Counted from the stretch's first letter, positions 17,120 to 26,041 are shown. The stretch: 64,000 nt of DNA from Amycolatopsis jejuensis (GCF_000717335.1 NZ_JNYZ01000012.1:1-64000); one strand, 5' to 3'. Program-made: numbers and translations. Notes: generated from the letters alone by a model not told the origin.

Positions 17120-18822
17120 CGGGGACCCGCGCGCAGCACACCTGGCACGTGGCCGGCGTCACGTCGGTCGTGGCCATTACGTGGGTGACCAGGCTGGCCG
17201 GCCTGGCCACGCTGGTGTCGACCGTGGTGCCGGTCGGCCGCAACCTGCGCGGGCACGTCGCGGAGTGGCTGGAGCTGCCGCAGGACGCCACCACCGCCGC
17301 GGCTGCCGTGTCGCTGGTCACCGGGGTGGTGTTGATCATGCTCGCCGCGGGGTTACGTCGTCGTAAGCGCCGCGCGTGGCAGCTGGCGGTGGCGTTTTCG
17401 GCGTTGCTGACCGTGTCCCATCTGGGGCTGCGGCATGTGTTCGGCGCCGGGGTGGTGTCGGTGGTCCTGCTTGCCGGGCTCCTCGCCACGCGCCGGTATT
17501 TCATCGCGCGCCCCGATCCGACGGTCGGCCGCTGGCGGGCGTTGCGCGTGCTGCTGCAGTTCCTGCTGGCCGGGTTCGTGCTGAATGTGGTGCTGCTGTC
17601 GGTCGCGCCGGCCCGGATGGTCGACCCGCTGAGCTTCGCCGACCGGCTTGCCCACTCGGCGCTCGCGCTCACCGGGGTGAGCGGGCCCGCGGTGTTCCAC
17701 GAGATGTGGTTCGAGGATCTGTCCGCAACCATCGGGCTCCTCTTCAGCATCGCCGGGGTGCTGGTGTCGGCGTACTTCCTGCTGCGCTCGGCCGAACCCG
17801 CACCGGAACTGTCCGACGACGAGCTCGCGCGGCTGCACGCCTTGCTGCAGCAGCACGGAGAACGCGACTCGCTGGGGTATTTCGCGTTGCGGCGCGACAA
17901 GTTCGCGGTGTTCTCGAAGACCGGCAAGGCGGCCGTCACGTTCCGGGTGATCGGCGGGGTCGCGCTGACCTCGGCCGACCCGCTCGGCGACCACGAGGCG
18001 TGGCCCGGCGCAATCGAGGAGTACCTGGACGTCTGCCGGCGGGGCGCGTGGGTACCGGCTGCGATGGGCGCGTCCGAGCTCGGCGCGACGGTGTGGGCGC
18101 GGTTCGGGCTGGAGGTGCTGGAAATCGGCGACGAGGCGATCGTCGACACCGCGACCTTCAGCCTGGAGGGCCGCGTGATGCGCGGCGTGCGGCAGGCGGC
18201 GTCGCGGACGAAGCGGGCCGGGTACAAGGTGCTGGTACGCCGGGCCGAAGACCTGCGCCAGGGCGAGCTGACCGAGCTGGTGCACCTGGCCGCGACCTGG
18301 CGCGGCACCGAAACCGAACGCGGATTCTCGATGGCGCTGGGCCGGATGGGCGACCGCGGTGCGGTGATCGTCACGGCCGAACAGGGCGGACGCGTGCGCG
18401 GCGTACTGCAGTTCGTGCCGTGGGGCGAGCGAGGCCTGTCGCTGGACGTGATGCGCCGCGACCGGACGGCCGACAACGGCGTCAACGAGCTGATGATCTC
18501 CGAGCTGCTGCTGCACGCCCGCGACCGCGGGATCGACCACGTGTCGCTGAACTTCGCCGCTTTCCGGGCCCTGATGGAACAAGGCCAGCGCATCGGCGCC
18601 GGCCCGGTGGCGCGGCTGTCGGCGAAGGTACTGCACTTCTTCTCGCGCTGGATCCAGATCGAAAGCCTGTACCGGTTCAACGCCAAGTTCCAGCCCCGGT
18701 GGGTCCCGCGGTACCTCGTGTATCCCGGCGTGGGTTCCCTCCCGCGGGTAGGCATCGCCACCTTCGAAGCCGAGGGTTTAGGAGGCCGTTCCCCCTGGCT
18801 GCGGCGGCTGCTACACCGTTGA
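17113..18822 (+). CDS. Membrane aminoacyl-phosphatidylglycerol transferase, LysX/MprF-like
   Basis: Protein of about 569 residues: six or seven membrane helices in the first 225, then a C-terminal DUF2156 tandem GNAT-type domain. 'HGERDSLGYFALRRDKFAVF', 'ETERGFSMALGRMGD', 'LSLDVMRRD' and 'RIGAGPVARLSAKVLHFFSR' closely follow the transferase part of mycobacterial LysX. Such enzymes move an amino acid from aminoacyl-tRNA to membrane lipid, giving resistance to cationic peptides. There is no fused lysyl-tRNA synthetase domain. Two adjacent GTG codons are possible starts; the second overlaps a short upstream ORF. Confidence 0.9.
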   Translation: MVTGTRAQHTWHVAGVTSVVAITWVTRLAGLATLVSTVVPVGRNLRGHVAEWLELPQDATTAAAAVSLVTGVVLIMLAAGLRRRKRRAWQLAVAFSALLTVSHLGLRHVFGAGVVSVVLLAGLLATRRYFIARPDPTVGRWRALRVLLQFLLAGFVLNVVLLSVAPARMVDPLSFADRLAHSALALTGVSGPAVFHEMWFEDLSATIGLLFSIAGVLVSAYFLLRSAEPAPELSDDELARLHALLQQHGERDSLGYFALRRDKFAVFSKTGKAAVTFRVIGGVALTSADPLGDHEAWPGAIEEYLDVCRRGAWVPAAMGASELGATVWARFGLEVLEIGDEAIVDTATFSLEGRVMRGVRQAASRTKRAGYKVLVRRAEDLRQGELTELVHLAATWRGTETERGFSMALGRMGDRGAVIVTAEQGGRVRGVLQFVPWGERGLSLDVMRRDRTADNGVNELMISELLLHARDRGIDHVSLNFAAFRALMEQGQRIGAGPVARLSAKVLHFFSRWIQIESLYRFNAKFQPRWVPRYLVYPGVGSLPRVGIATFEAEGLGGRSPWLRRLLHR

Positions 18823-18888
18823 GGGGGGTCCGTTCCGGAGGAGGCCGGGGGGTGTGTAACCTATCTGAGCAGTGGTCGTTTGGGCCCA

Positions 18889-18978
18889 GGAGGCTTCGCC
18901 TAGTCTGGTCTATGGCGCCGCACTGCTAATGCGGTTGGGGGTAACCCCCCCTCCCGGGTTCAAATCCCGGAGCCTCCG
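18889..18978 (+). tRNA. tRNA-Ser (GCT anticodon)
   Basis: Ninety bases fold as a class II tRNA. The acceptor stem GGAGGCT pairs with AGCCTCC, and the discriminator base is G, as required for serine. The anticodon loop reads CTGCTAA (GCT), there is a long variable arm GGGGGTAACCCCCC, and the T-loop is GGTTCAAATCC. CCA is not encoded. Confidence 0.96.
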
Positions 18979-19020
18979 CTGGTACCTGTTACGGCAGGTG
19001 CTAGATTGACAACTGAACAC

Positions 19021-19094
19021 GCGCCCGTAGCTCAGCTGGATAGAGCATCTGACTACGGATCAGAAGGTCAGGGGTTCGAATCCCTTCGGGCGCA
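19021..19094 (+). tRNA. tRNA-Arg (ACG anticodon)
   Basis: Seventy-four bases form a standard cloverleaf. The acceptor stem GCGCCCG pairs with CGGGCGC with discriminator A, the D-arm is AGCTCAGCTGGATAGAGC, the anticodon loop reads CTACGGA (ACG), and the T-arm contains GGTTCGAATCC. CCA is not encoded. tRNA genes such as this are common integration sites for mobile elements, and an odd repeat lies just downstream. Confidence 0.97.
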
Positions 19095-19114
19095 CGTCTG
19101 GTCGAGACAGATAC

Positions 19115-19156
19115 GGCAGGGGCCTTGTTTCCATTCGTGGAGACAGGGCCCCTGCC
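19115..19156 (+). terminator. Strong hairpin terminator after tRNA-Arg
   Basis: Two 18-base arms (19115-19132 and 19139-19156), starting GGCAGGGGCC and ending GGCCCCTGCC, pair fully apart from two G-U pairs around a 6-base loop. This very stable hairpin ends the tRNA transcript. Confidence 0.88.
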
Positions 19157-19176
19157 TATATCCGGCGGCAGCCGCG

Positions 19177-19219
19177 CGGGCGTGCAGCAGCAGCTCGGAG
19201 ATCATCAGCTCGTTGACCC
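19177..19219. repeat. 43-bp inverted duplication of part of the lysX-like gene
   Basis: The stretch from about 19177 to 19219 is an exact reverse complement of about 43 bases inside the lysX-like gene (near 18481-18523, encoding 'VNELMISELLLHAR'). The match stops abruptly on both sides. It is not part of a gene here. It looks like a scar of an inversion, recombination or insertion event between the tRNA genes and the downstream catabolic operon. Confidence 0.8.
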
Positions 19220-19295
19220 CGGCGCCCGCGCCCATTGGCCGCGATCCCGGCGTGTCGGGCCGAAACATCGAACCCCATCGCTGCGGGGACAACCT

Positions 19296-20660
19296 TCAGC
19301 CGTCTTCACCGGGATCGTCCGCAAGCAACCGCTGGGTCGCAAGGGAGCTGCGGTCGATGATGATGCCGTCCTTGATCACGTCGCGGATCTTGCGGTAGTT
19401 CTCCGGGGCGGCCAGCGGGTCATCGTCGAGTATCACCATGTCGGCGGCCTTGCCGGGGGTCACGGTGCCGTAGTGGTCGCTCTTGCCGTACGCCTCCGCC
19501 GTGTAGGCGCTTGCGGAGCGCAGGATTTCCATTGGTTCCATCCCTCGCTCCCAAGCGGCCTTGATCCACCGGAAGTGGGCTGATCCGAGGTGAGTCGGCA
19601 TGTCCGGCACGGAGTCTTCGAGGATGCCGGGGCGGAATCCCGGGTGGTTTTTCACGCGTTGCCCGTAGGCGAACGCGTCGGTGGTCAGCAGGACACGGGC
19701 GCCCTTGGCGATGAATGCGCGGTTGTTCTGGTCGCTGATGGCTGCACGGGCTCCGAGTTGGGGCTTCGCGTCGGCGAGCCACGCCAGGTACCGCTCGGTG
19801 TGGAACATGGTCATGCACGGCAACTGGCGGGCGACGATCTCGTCCATGAGCGGTTCGGGGATCGGGTGGCCGCCGGTGATGTCGGGGTGCTGAAGCAGGT
19901 CAGCGCCTGCCTCGACCTCCATGCGCAGGGACTCGATCGAGGTTGTGTGCGCCTGGACCAATTTCCCTTCGGCGTGCGCGGACGCCACGATCCTCCGCTG
20001 GGCTTTTTCGGAGAACAGCAGAAAGCCTTCCATGCGATGGTCGGACGCGGCGTACTTGATGAAGTCGACACCAGTGGCGTGAACGTAGGCGACAACCGCG
20101 TCACCGATCTCGTCGACCGTCAGCGAGATCAGCTCGGTGCCACAACCGACCTCCCACACATCGTTGATGCGTTGCTTGGTCGCGGGCTCGAAGGTCAGAC
20201 CGGTCTTGAAGAAGTCCTCGGACATCGGGCCGCCCAGGCCGAGAATGTTGCCGGCGCAGAAGAACCGCGCCCCTGCCCGCCGGCCGCTGTTGATCGTCTC
20301 GCGGGCCGTGACGAGCGGTCCGGCCGGGCCCCAGGTGTCGAACACCGTCGTCAGACCGTACTTGAGGGCCAGTTCGGCGGCCTCGAACGCCAGCTCCTCG
20401 TAGCGGCCTTCGAACTCCAGGAGCGTGTCCGGTGTACGGGCCGAGACGAGATGGACGTTCGCATCCATGAGACCGGGAATGAGGTAGCTGCCTGAATAGT
20501 CGCGGACCTGAGCCTCGGCCGGCACGGGCACCGATGCTGTCGGCCCGGCTGCGCTGATCAGGCCGTCGGTTACGACGCCCGTTGCGTCGGGCACGGGAGA
20601 GCACCCGGTCCCGTCGATGAGGGTGGCGTGCTGTAGCGCGACCACCTCTGTCATGGTCAC
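19296..20660 (-). CDS. Amidohydrolase-superfamily enzyme with altered first metal motif
   Basis: Protein of 454 residues of the imidazolonepropionase/prolidase-like amidohydrolase group. The N-terminal small domain leads to 'LIPGLMDANVHL', where the usual HxH metal motif reads Asn68-x-His70. Other expected features are present: 'VDFIKYAASDH' with the likely carbamylated lysine, 'VQAHTTSIES', 'ADLLQHPDITG' and 'LLTTDAFAYG'. It probably cleaves a C-N bond in a cyclic or linear amide. Its GTG overlaps the last base of the asparaginase-like stop, so it is the distal gene of the operon. Confidence 0.88.
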   Translation of the reverse strand: MTMTEVVALQHATLIDGTGCSPVPDATGVVTDGLISAAGPTASVPVPAEAQVRDYSGSYLIPGLMDANVHLVSARTPDTLLEFEGRYEELAFEAAELALKYGLTTVFDTWGPAGPLVTARETINSGRRAGARFFCAGNILGLGGPMSEDFFKTGLTFEPATKQRINDVWEVGCGTELISLTVDEIGDAVVAYVHATGVDFIKYAASDHRMEGFLLFSEKAQRRIVASAHAEGKLVQAHTTSIESLRMEVEAGADLLQHPDITGGHPIPEPLMDEIVARQLPCMTMFHTERYLAWLADAKPQLGARAAISDQNNRAFIAKGARVLLTTDAFAYGQRVKNHPGFRPGILEDSVPDMPTHLGSAHFRWIKAAWERGMEPMEILRSASAYTAEAYGKSDHYGTVTPGKAADMVILDDDPLAAPENYRKIRDVIKDGIIIDRSSLATQRLLADDPGEDG

Positions 20661-21691
20661 TACCTCTTCCCTGTGCCCAGCCGGAGATCGCCTGCCCCTG
20701 GCGTCCCTACCTTGCGGAATGCCTCCGCGACTTGCTCCCGGCTCGATCCGCGCATCAAGAGGAGCAGGAGAACGAGCCGGGATCTGAGGCCGGTGAGGTA
20801 ACCCGCCGGGATGAGGCCACGATCCAGGAGGTCGCTTTCGGATCCCGGGAAACCATAAGTATGAGTGAGCAGCTCGCCGCTGCCGGTCCGCGAGGCAAGC
20901 ACGACCGGTATGCGTGCTGCGAGCTGCTGGAGCGGCGCGACCATCGTTCGAGGCACATGCCCTCCACCGAGAGCCTCGACGACCAGACCGGAGTAATCGC
21001 GCTCCGCGATGGAAGAAAGCAGCCGCCCGTCGTCGCCGAATCCGACTTTAAGGAGTGCAACGGAAGGGACCAGGGCGCGGTCCGGCCAAACATGGTGGCG
21101 CCCGACCGGGCGGACTGCCACCCTGACGTTGCCCTCGGAGATCCAGCCGATCGGACCGGTGGGCGTAGAGCGAAACGTTGCGGGACTCGATGTGTGCGTC
21201 TTCTGGACGAAACGCGCTGCGTGGATTTCGTCGTTGAACACCACGACGGATCCGAGGCCCCTCGCTGCGGTGCTGAGCGCGACGCGGACTGCAGCAACGA
21301 GGTTGGCCGGCCCGTCCGCACCGGGAAGACTTGGGTTGCGCATCGCACCCGTCACGACGATGGGCTGGTCTCCGTTCCACAGCAGGTCGAGCAGGAAGGC
21401 GATCTCCTCCAGGCAGTCACTGCCTTGGATGACGACCGTTCCGGTCGCCCCCGCAGATACCTGCCTGCCGATGTTCTCCACCAGTTCGACCAGGTCGGGT
21501 ACGGTCAGCTCGAACGAAGGCGCCTGCCGAAACGAGATCGCGGAGACGTCGGCCATCGCGGCCAGGCCGGGCACAGTTGCCATCAAGTCCTCGGCCGTCA
21601 GCCGTGGAATTGATCCCATGCCGAGCTCTGCGGGCGAGGCCATGGTGCCGCCGGTCGCGAAGACCGCCACCTTGGGCCGGGCATCAGACAT
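20660..21691 (-). CDS. Asparaginase/glutaminase-family protein
   Basis: Type II-like asparaginase fold of 343 residues. The first nucleophile motif 'FATGGTMAS' (Thr16) is normal. The second motif, usually GTD, reads 'QGSDCLEE', with Ser91 replacing the catalytic threonine but Asp92 kept. The lysine in 'FVQKTHTSS' is in place. Such changes suggest a substrate other than asparagine. It lies between the MmgE/PrpD and amidohydrolase genes and likely releases ammonia from an amide intermediate (inference). Confidence 0.88.
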   Translation of the reverse strand: MSDARPKVAVFATGGTMASPAELGMGSIPRLTAEDLMATVPGLAAMADVSAISFRQAPSFELTVPDLVELVENIGRQVSAGATGTVVIQGSDCLEEIAFLLDLLWNGDQPIVVTGAMRNPSLPGADGPANLVAAVRVALSTAARGLGSVVVFNDEIHAARFVQKTHTSSPATFRSTPTGPIGWISEGNVRVAVRPVGRHHVWPDRALVPSVALLKVGFGDDGRLLSSIAERDYSGLVVEALGGGHVPRTMVAPLQQLAARIPVVLASRTGSGELLTHTYGFPGSESDLLDRGLIPAGYLTGLRSRLVLLLLLMRGSSREQVAEAFRKVGTPGAGDLRLGTGKR

Positions 21692-21714
21692 GTTGTCCCT
21701 AACCGTTTCGAGTC

Positions 21715-23103
21715 TTACTTTGTAATGCGCGCAAACAACTCCGACAGGTCGGGTGCCTGCTCGATGGCGAACACCGCTTCGTGTAACGCGTCGGCGTCCT
21801 CATGAGAGACCACGCCTTCGGTCAGGTGCTGGAACTTCGCGCGGAGTTCTTCCTCGGTGAGAGGATTCTCAGCGGAGCCACGCGGATGTGTGACGTGGCG
21901 TGAGTGTCGCGTGCCGTCGCGAGTCGTCAGCGTGACCGTCGAGGCGACGGACTGGCGACCGGCTCCCGCGGCCTCGTCGAGGCTCTTGTCTCCCTTGACG
22001 GTGATGCGATCGTGCAGCTCCTTGACGCGCTCGTCCTCGAGACGGCGATCGTTGATGATGTCGTCGAATCGGACGGTTCCGTGATGGGCTGCGACGGCGA
22101 CGACGTACTGCAGATTGTGTGATCGCAGCGGGTTTCCGTCGACCACCTCGTAGACCGAGAGGGGAGCGCGGACCGTGATGCTCTCGATCCGGTCGACCGG
22201 AACCTGGTCCTCGTCGCGGATGGCGAGGACGCCCTCGACGCTTGCCGGGATGAAGACACAGCAGGACCAGCGTTTGAAGAACAGCTGGCTGACTTCGAGG
22301 GACGAGGTGTCCTGCGGCCAGAGCTTGGCCTCGTCCCAGGAGTCGGAAAAGGCGCGGCCGAACGGGTACTTGCCGGCGAGGATGTCCGCCGGACCCTTCA
22401 GCCCGGCGGCGGCGAGCAGCGCCGCTTGTGCGCCGTTCCGGGCGGCAAGGCCGATATTCAGGGGCCGCGACTGTTCGGAGGGATCGTCGACCCACGCCAG
22501 CAGCCCCGAGGAGGAGTTCCCGGCGAGTCCGAGTGCGTCCAGGAAAGTCTCGTCGTCCAAGCCGAGTAGCAGTCCCGCAGCGACGGCGGCGCCGAACGTG
22601 CCGGCGACGGTCGAGGGATGGAACCCGCGCGCATACTGCGCGGCCGGACCGAGCGCGAAGCTGATTCGCGCAGCTGCGTCTATTCCGCCGACGACGGCGG
22701 CTAGCAAGTCGGCGCCGCTGCACTGCATGCGCTGTCCGACGGCGAGCGCGGCAGGGACGACGACGGCGGTCGCGTGGACGTTCGCGGTCGGATGATGACT
22801 TTCGATGTCGCAGTAATACGCCAGGGTCCCGTTGAGGAGAGCCGCGGTCACCGCGTTGGTTCGCATGCTCGACCCGATCAGTGAGGACTCGGGTACCCCA
22901 CCGGTCTCCTTCGCGACGCCTTCGACGAGGCCGAGGATCGGCCAGGAATCGGCGGTCGCGGCGAGCATCGCGCCAAGGCAGTCGAACAGAGCACGCTTGC
23001 CGTCGTGGAGCGCCTGGTCCTGCAGCGCCGGATACCGATAGTCGCGTAATGAGGCGACAAAGCGCTCGGTCGTGGTAGTGGTCAACGCTGTTCCCCCGGT
23101 CAT
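21715..23103 (-). CDS. MmgE/PrpD-family protein
   Basis: Full-length (462 residues) member of the family that includes 2-methylcitrate dehydratase and cis-aconitate decarboxylase. Typical stretches are visible: 'LAYYCDIESHHPTANVHATA', 'GFHPSTVAGTFGAAVAAGLL', 'FKRWSCCVFIPASVEGVL' and 'ENPLTEEELRAKF'. Family members dehydrate, decarboxylate or isomerise small carboxylates. Translation is coupled to the preceding HAD gene by a four-base overlap, so both act in the same pathway. Confidence 0.9.
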   Translation of the reverse strand: MTGGTALTTTTTERFVASLRDYRYPALQDQALHDGKRALFDCLGAMLAATADSWPILGLVEGVAKETGGVPESSLIGSSMRTNAVTAALLNGTLAYYCDIESHHPTANVHATAVVVPAALAVGQRMQCSGADLLAAVVGGIDAAARISFALGPAAQYARGFHPSTVAGTFGAAVAAGLLLGLDDETFLDALGLAGNSSSGLLAWVDDPSEQSRPLNIGLAARNGAQAALLAAAGLKGPADILAGKYPFGRAFSDSWDEAKLWPQDTSSLEVSQLFFKRWSCCVFIPASVEGVLAIRDEDQVPVDRIESITVRAPLSVYEVVDGNPLRSHNLQYVVAVAAHHGTVRFDDIINDRRLEDERVKELHDRITVKGDKSLDEAAGAGRQSVASTVTLTTRDGTRHSRHVTHPRGSAENPLTEEELRAKFQHLTEGVVSHEDADALHEAVFAIEQAPDLSELFARITK

Positions 23104-23807
23104 TGTTCGCCATCCGGACTGAAACCGAGCACGCTCGCGAGCTGGGTCAGGTCCGGCATCTCGAGTGTCGGTGCCGGCGTCCCGTCCGCGAGCGTCTGGC
23201 CGTGCCGGTTGATCCAGATCGTCGGAATGCCCATCGGCACTGAACGCGGCAGGTCGACGTATTGCGACTGTGCGACGTGAACCGCGTCGTGGGGACTCAC
23301 GCCCGCTTTCTCGAGAACGAGCTCAAACAGCGCCGCGTCCGGCTTGTACGCACGCACGTCCTCTCCGGTGAACACGTAGGTGAACGGATCTCCCAGAAGC
23401 CTGCTGCTCTCGCGGATGATGTCGTGCTGGCTGTTGGAGATCGTGGCCAGCGGCACGTGCCGCGCGAGCCGGGCAAGCGTGCCGGCAGCATCCGGGAACG
23501 GTCTGGCGGCTGCCATCGCATCCCCGAAATCGTGGCCGTCGTCGGCGTCCAGCGGTACGTCCGCAGCAGCAAGAGCCGTGCGCAACGTCGTCGTCAGCAA
23601 CTCTCGATACGGCAGGAAGGGTCCGGTCACTGCAGGCAATGCGTGGCCGTAGTACCAGTCGCGGTAGAAGCTCGAAACGTCAAGATCGACGCCTTTGCGG
23701 GCGAAAAGGGCGCGAACATATGCGCGCAAAGCCGTATCCCAGTCGATCAGCGTTCCATACGTGTCGAAAGTGATCAGGTGTGGTTTGCCGGGCAAGGGGG
23801 CGGCCAT
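23100..23807 (-). CDS. HAD-superfamily hydrolase, haloacid dehalogenase type II-like
   Basis: Protein of 235 residues, first gene of the four-gene operon. HAD motif I 'ITFDTYGTLIDWD' holds the nucleophile Asp15, motif II is 'LATISNSQHDI', and the lysine of 'DVRAYKPDAALF' with 'VHVAQSQYVDL' completes the site. Type II dehalogenases open 2-haloacids, but many relatives are phosphatases, so the exact reaction is open. GAGGAGG lies six bases before this ATG, which rules out the longer upstream frame. Confidence 0.88.
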   Translation of the reverse strand: MAAPLPGKPHLITFDTYGTLIDWDTALRAYVRALFARKGVDLDVSSFYRDWYYGHALPAVTGPFLPYRELLTTTLRTALAAADVPLDADDGHDFGDAMAAARPFPDAAGTLARLARHVPLATISNSQHDIIRESSRLLGDPFTYVFTGEDVRAYKPDAALFELVLEKAGVSPHDAVHVAQSQYVDLPRSVPMGIPTIWINRHGQTLADGTPAPTLEMPDLTQLASVLGFSPDGEQ

Positions 23808-23913
23808 CGACGTCCTCCTCGGCGCTGTGCCGCGCCTCTGCGGCAACAGGCCCTATGGTAGTTTTGACCCTGTCGATACATCAGACGCTAGCGCGAGCCG
23901 GAACAGGAGTCAA

Positions 23914-24477
23914 ATGTCTTTTGAACCTTACGGCGAGCGAGCCGTGAACACCGTCGTGGCACTGGTCAACAGCCTCGCCCCCAGCGACGGGACCGACGGC
24001 CTGCCGGATCTCGACGCGTGCGCTCAGCTCCTCGGCGAGCACGGCTGGATCGTCGACGATCTGACGTCAGCCGACTTGAGGTTTCTTCGGAAGTTGCGCC
24101 CCCGGCTGCGCTTTGCGTTCGAGGTTCAGGACGAGAGGGAGCTGGTGACGCACCTCAATCGGCTGTTGTCCGAATGCGATGTGCTCCCCCAGCTCACCGA
24201 TCACGACGGGGCTTGGCACTTTCACTACGCGCGTCCCGGTGCGACGCTGGCGCAGCGCGTCTTCGTGACGGGCCTGATGGCGCTCCTGGTCGTGGTTCGA
24301 GACCGCGGATCGGACCGGCTCAGAATCTGCGCCGCCGACGGCTGCGCAAACGTGCTCTTCGACACGACCAAAAACCACTCTCGTCGTTTCTGTGATGCCC
24401 GAACATGCGCAAACCGCGTCCACACGGCGGCATATCGCCGTCGGCAGCGGGTGAAAGCCGATACGCCGGATCGTTGA
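23914..24477 (+). CDS. CGNR zinc-finger regulator (ABATE domain)
   Basis: Protein of 187 residues with an N-terminal ABATE-type stress domain and a C-terminal CGNR zinc finger: 'RICAADGCANVLFDTTKNHS' then 'FCDARTCANRVHTAAYRRR'. Four cysteines are placed to bind zinc, and the basic end suits DNA binding. CGNR proteins are usually local regulators. It is divergent from the HAD-MmgE-asparaginase-amidohydrolase operon across 106 bases, so it likely controls that operon. CAGGAG lies four bases before the ATG. Confidence 0.88.
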   Translation: MSFEPYGERAVNTVVALVNSLAPSDGTDGLPDLDACAQLLGEHGWIVDDLTSADLRFLRKLRPRLRFAFEVQDERELVTHLNRLLSECDVLPQLTDHDGAWHFHYARPGATLAQRVFVTGLMALLVVVRDRGSDRLRICAADGCANVLFDTTKNHSRRFCDARTCANRVHTAAYRRRQRVKADTPDR

Positions 24478-24724
24478 CCATGACCTCAACTGGCGGGTGT
24501 GAAGGGAGGGGGGCCGAACCGATCGAGCAGGGGGTTGCCACAAACGCCGTGAGGCGGCCGCCGACGGCGCGTCCACGGGCCGGGAGAATGTGCAGCCGAA
24601 ACCCGCCGAAGATTCGAGGAGATTGTTCGCGCGGGGTGCGCAGAATTTGACAACGGATCAATTATGCCGCGAAGGACTTCTGACCTCGGCAAATGATCGG
24701 CGACTCGAAAAAAGCGATACCGGG

Positions 24725-25354
24725 ATGCAGCACAATATCCGCGTACGGCACGGTCCGATTGGGCAGGCCTTGCGGCACCTGGTGATCACAGTCGGGCGGG
24801 GTGCCGCCTCGGCGGAAAGCACCACGGCCAACCGGACGGCGACTTTCGTCAACCCGGACCGGCCAGCCGATCTGGATCGGCGGCAGGGGCAACGGTGACG
24901 GCTCGAAGAACCCGACCGGCCTGCCCCGGCTGAACGACGGCCAGCGGGCGACGGTCACCGTGCCCGAATCGGGCAATCCGGGCCACCGGCGTGGAAAGTT
25001 CTTCGCCCGGCAGGGTGGTACCGGAAAATCGGGCAGCAGCTTCCATTGCGTGGTCGGCGATTGCGGCAACGTGGCCGACCGCTGTACCCGCCGGTGAACA
25101 GCCGACCAGCCTTGCCGAGTTCACCTTCGACCGGCGCGACAAGGCTGCGCCTTGGTACGACGTCAGCTACGTGAATGCGGTGTCGTTCTCCATTACGATC
25201 GAGACGACCGGTGCGAAGCCCGCGCCCGGTTCGAACCAATGCGAGACGATGGGCTGCTCGGCCCCGCTGCTGCGGTACTGCCCGCCGGCCAACCTCACCA
25301 CGCGCGACGGCAAGCTGCAACGGATTCGGCGTCACGTTCCATCGAGGGAATTGA
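24725..25354 (+). pseudogene. Thaumatin-like protein pseudogene
   Basis: Pieces of one secreted thaumatin-family protein can be read across three frames. A degenerate signal region and 'TATFVN' come first. Next are 'PIWIGGRGNGDGSKNPTGLP' and 'SGSSFHCVVGDCGNVADRC'. After a one-base shift come 'GEQPTSLAEFTFDRRDKAAP', 'WYDVSYVNAVSFSITIET' and 'CSAPLLRYCPPANLTT'. After another shift the normal end 'CNGFGVTFHRGN' leads to TGA. Compared with family members, a block between 'CPPANLTT' and the C-terminus is missing. Frameshifts plus the internal deletion mean the gene is dead. Confidence 0.75.
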
Positions 25355-25609
25355 TTGCGGCTGCCGGAACCGGAGCGAACTACGGCAGTACCGGACGCAG
25401 ATGTCCGGTGCCTGTTGAGCGGCAACGGCGGGTTTCGCAAGGAGCCCGCCGTCACCCCTGGCCGACGTGCGCAGGAAGGGCGGGCGGAAATCGGAACCGG
25501 TGGACAATTGTGCCCATTTCGTCGAGCTTGATTTTCTGAAGGCAGCAGTTTGGGAAGCGGTTGACCCGCGCGGGCATTTTGTGCTTCCTGAATTTGCTAT
25601 CGTTCGCGG

Positions 25610-26041
25610 ATGTGGTACGACTATTTCGTGGCCGCGGACGACGAGACGGCGGCTCGTGAGCTCGAGAATCCGGATACGGCCCGGAGCGCTGGTTACCCCG
25701 AGCTCGTCGCGAAGGGTGTCGATCCCGAGCTCGACCTGCTGCCCGTCGAGGCGGTGCTGACCGGCCGGACGACTGATGAGGTCCAAAACGATCCGGCCCA
25801 CTGCCCGCTGGTCGCGCAAGTCGACGAAGGTGAAGTGGTCATCCTGTCGCTCGCCGACAGTTTCCGCGACGCGCTCGCCGCCGCCGATGTTGGTGCGCTG
25901 CACGCCGCTGCGGTCGCCTTTGTGGAAGTGAACGAGGCAGGAGAGGTCGAGGAGGTGGCTGGGTTCTTGACCGAACTCGCTGTCCTGGCCAAGGGCGCAG
26001 TCGAGAATGGACACCGGCTCTACTGCGAGATCGCCTGCTGA
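25610..26041 (+). CDS. Conserved hypothetical protein
   Basis: Intact acidic protein of 143 residues beginning 'MWYDYFVAADDETAARELEN'. It has balanced codon usage and no membrane segments. It resembles a group of small uncharacterised actinobacterial proteins that start with an 'YDYF' motif and contain 'LLPVEAVLTGR' and a C-terminal 'GHRLYCE'. No catalytic motif is visible. It is the only intact gene in a stretch of decayed genes, which suggests it is still under selection. Function unknown. Confidence 0.72.
   Translation: MWYDYFVAADDETAARELENPDTARSAGYPELVAKGVDPELDLLPVEAVLTGRTTDEVQNDPAHCPLVAQVDEGEVVILSLADSFRDALAAADVGALHAAAVAFVEVNEAGEVEEVAGFLTELAVLAKGAVENGHRLYCEIAC

Noticed and set aside
16761..18761. 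666-codon minus-strand frame opposite the lysX-like gene
   Set aside because: Composition is typical of antisense reading, and the plus-strand protein matches a known family along its full length.
19006..19398. Small frames across the tRNA-Arg gene and its terminator
   Set aside because: They consist of translated tRNA and hairpin sequence plus the 43-bp lysX copy.
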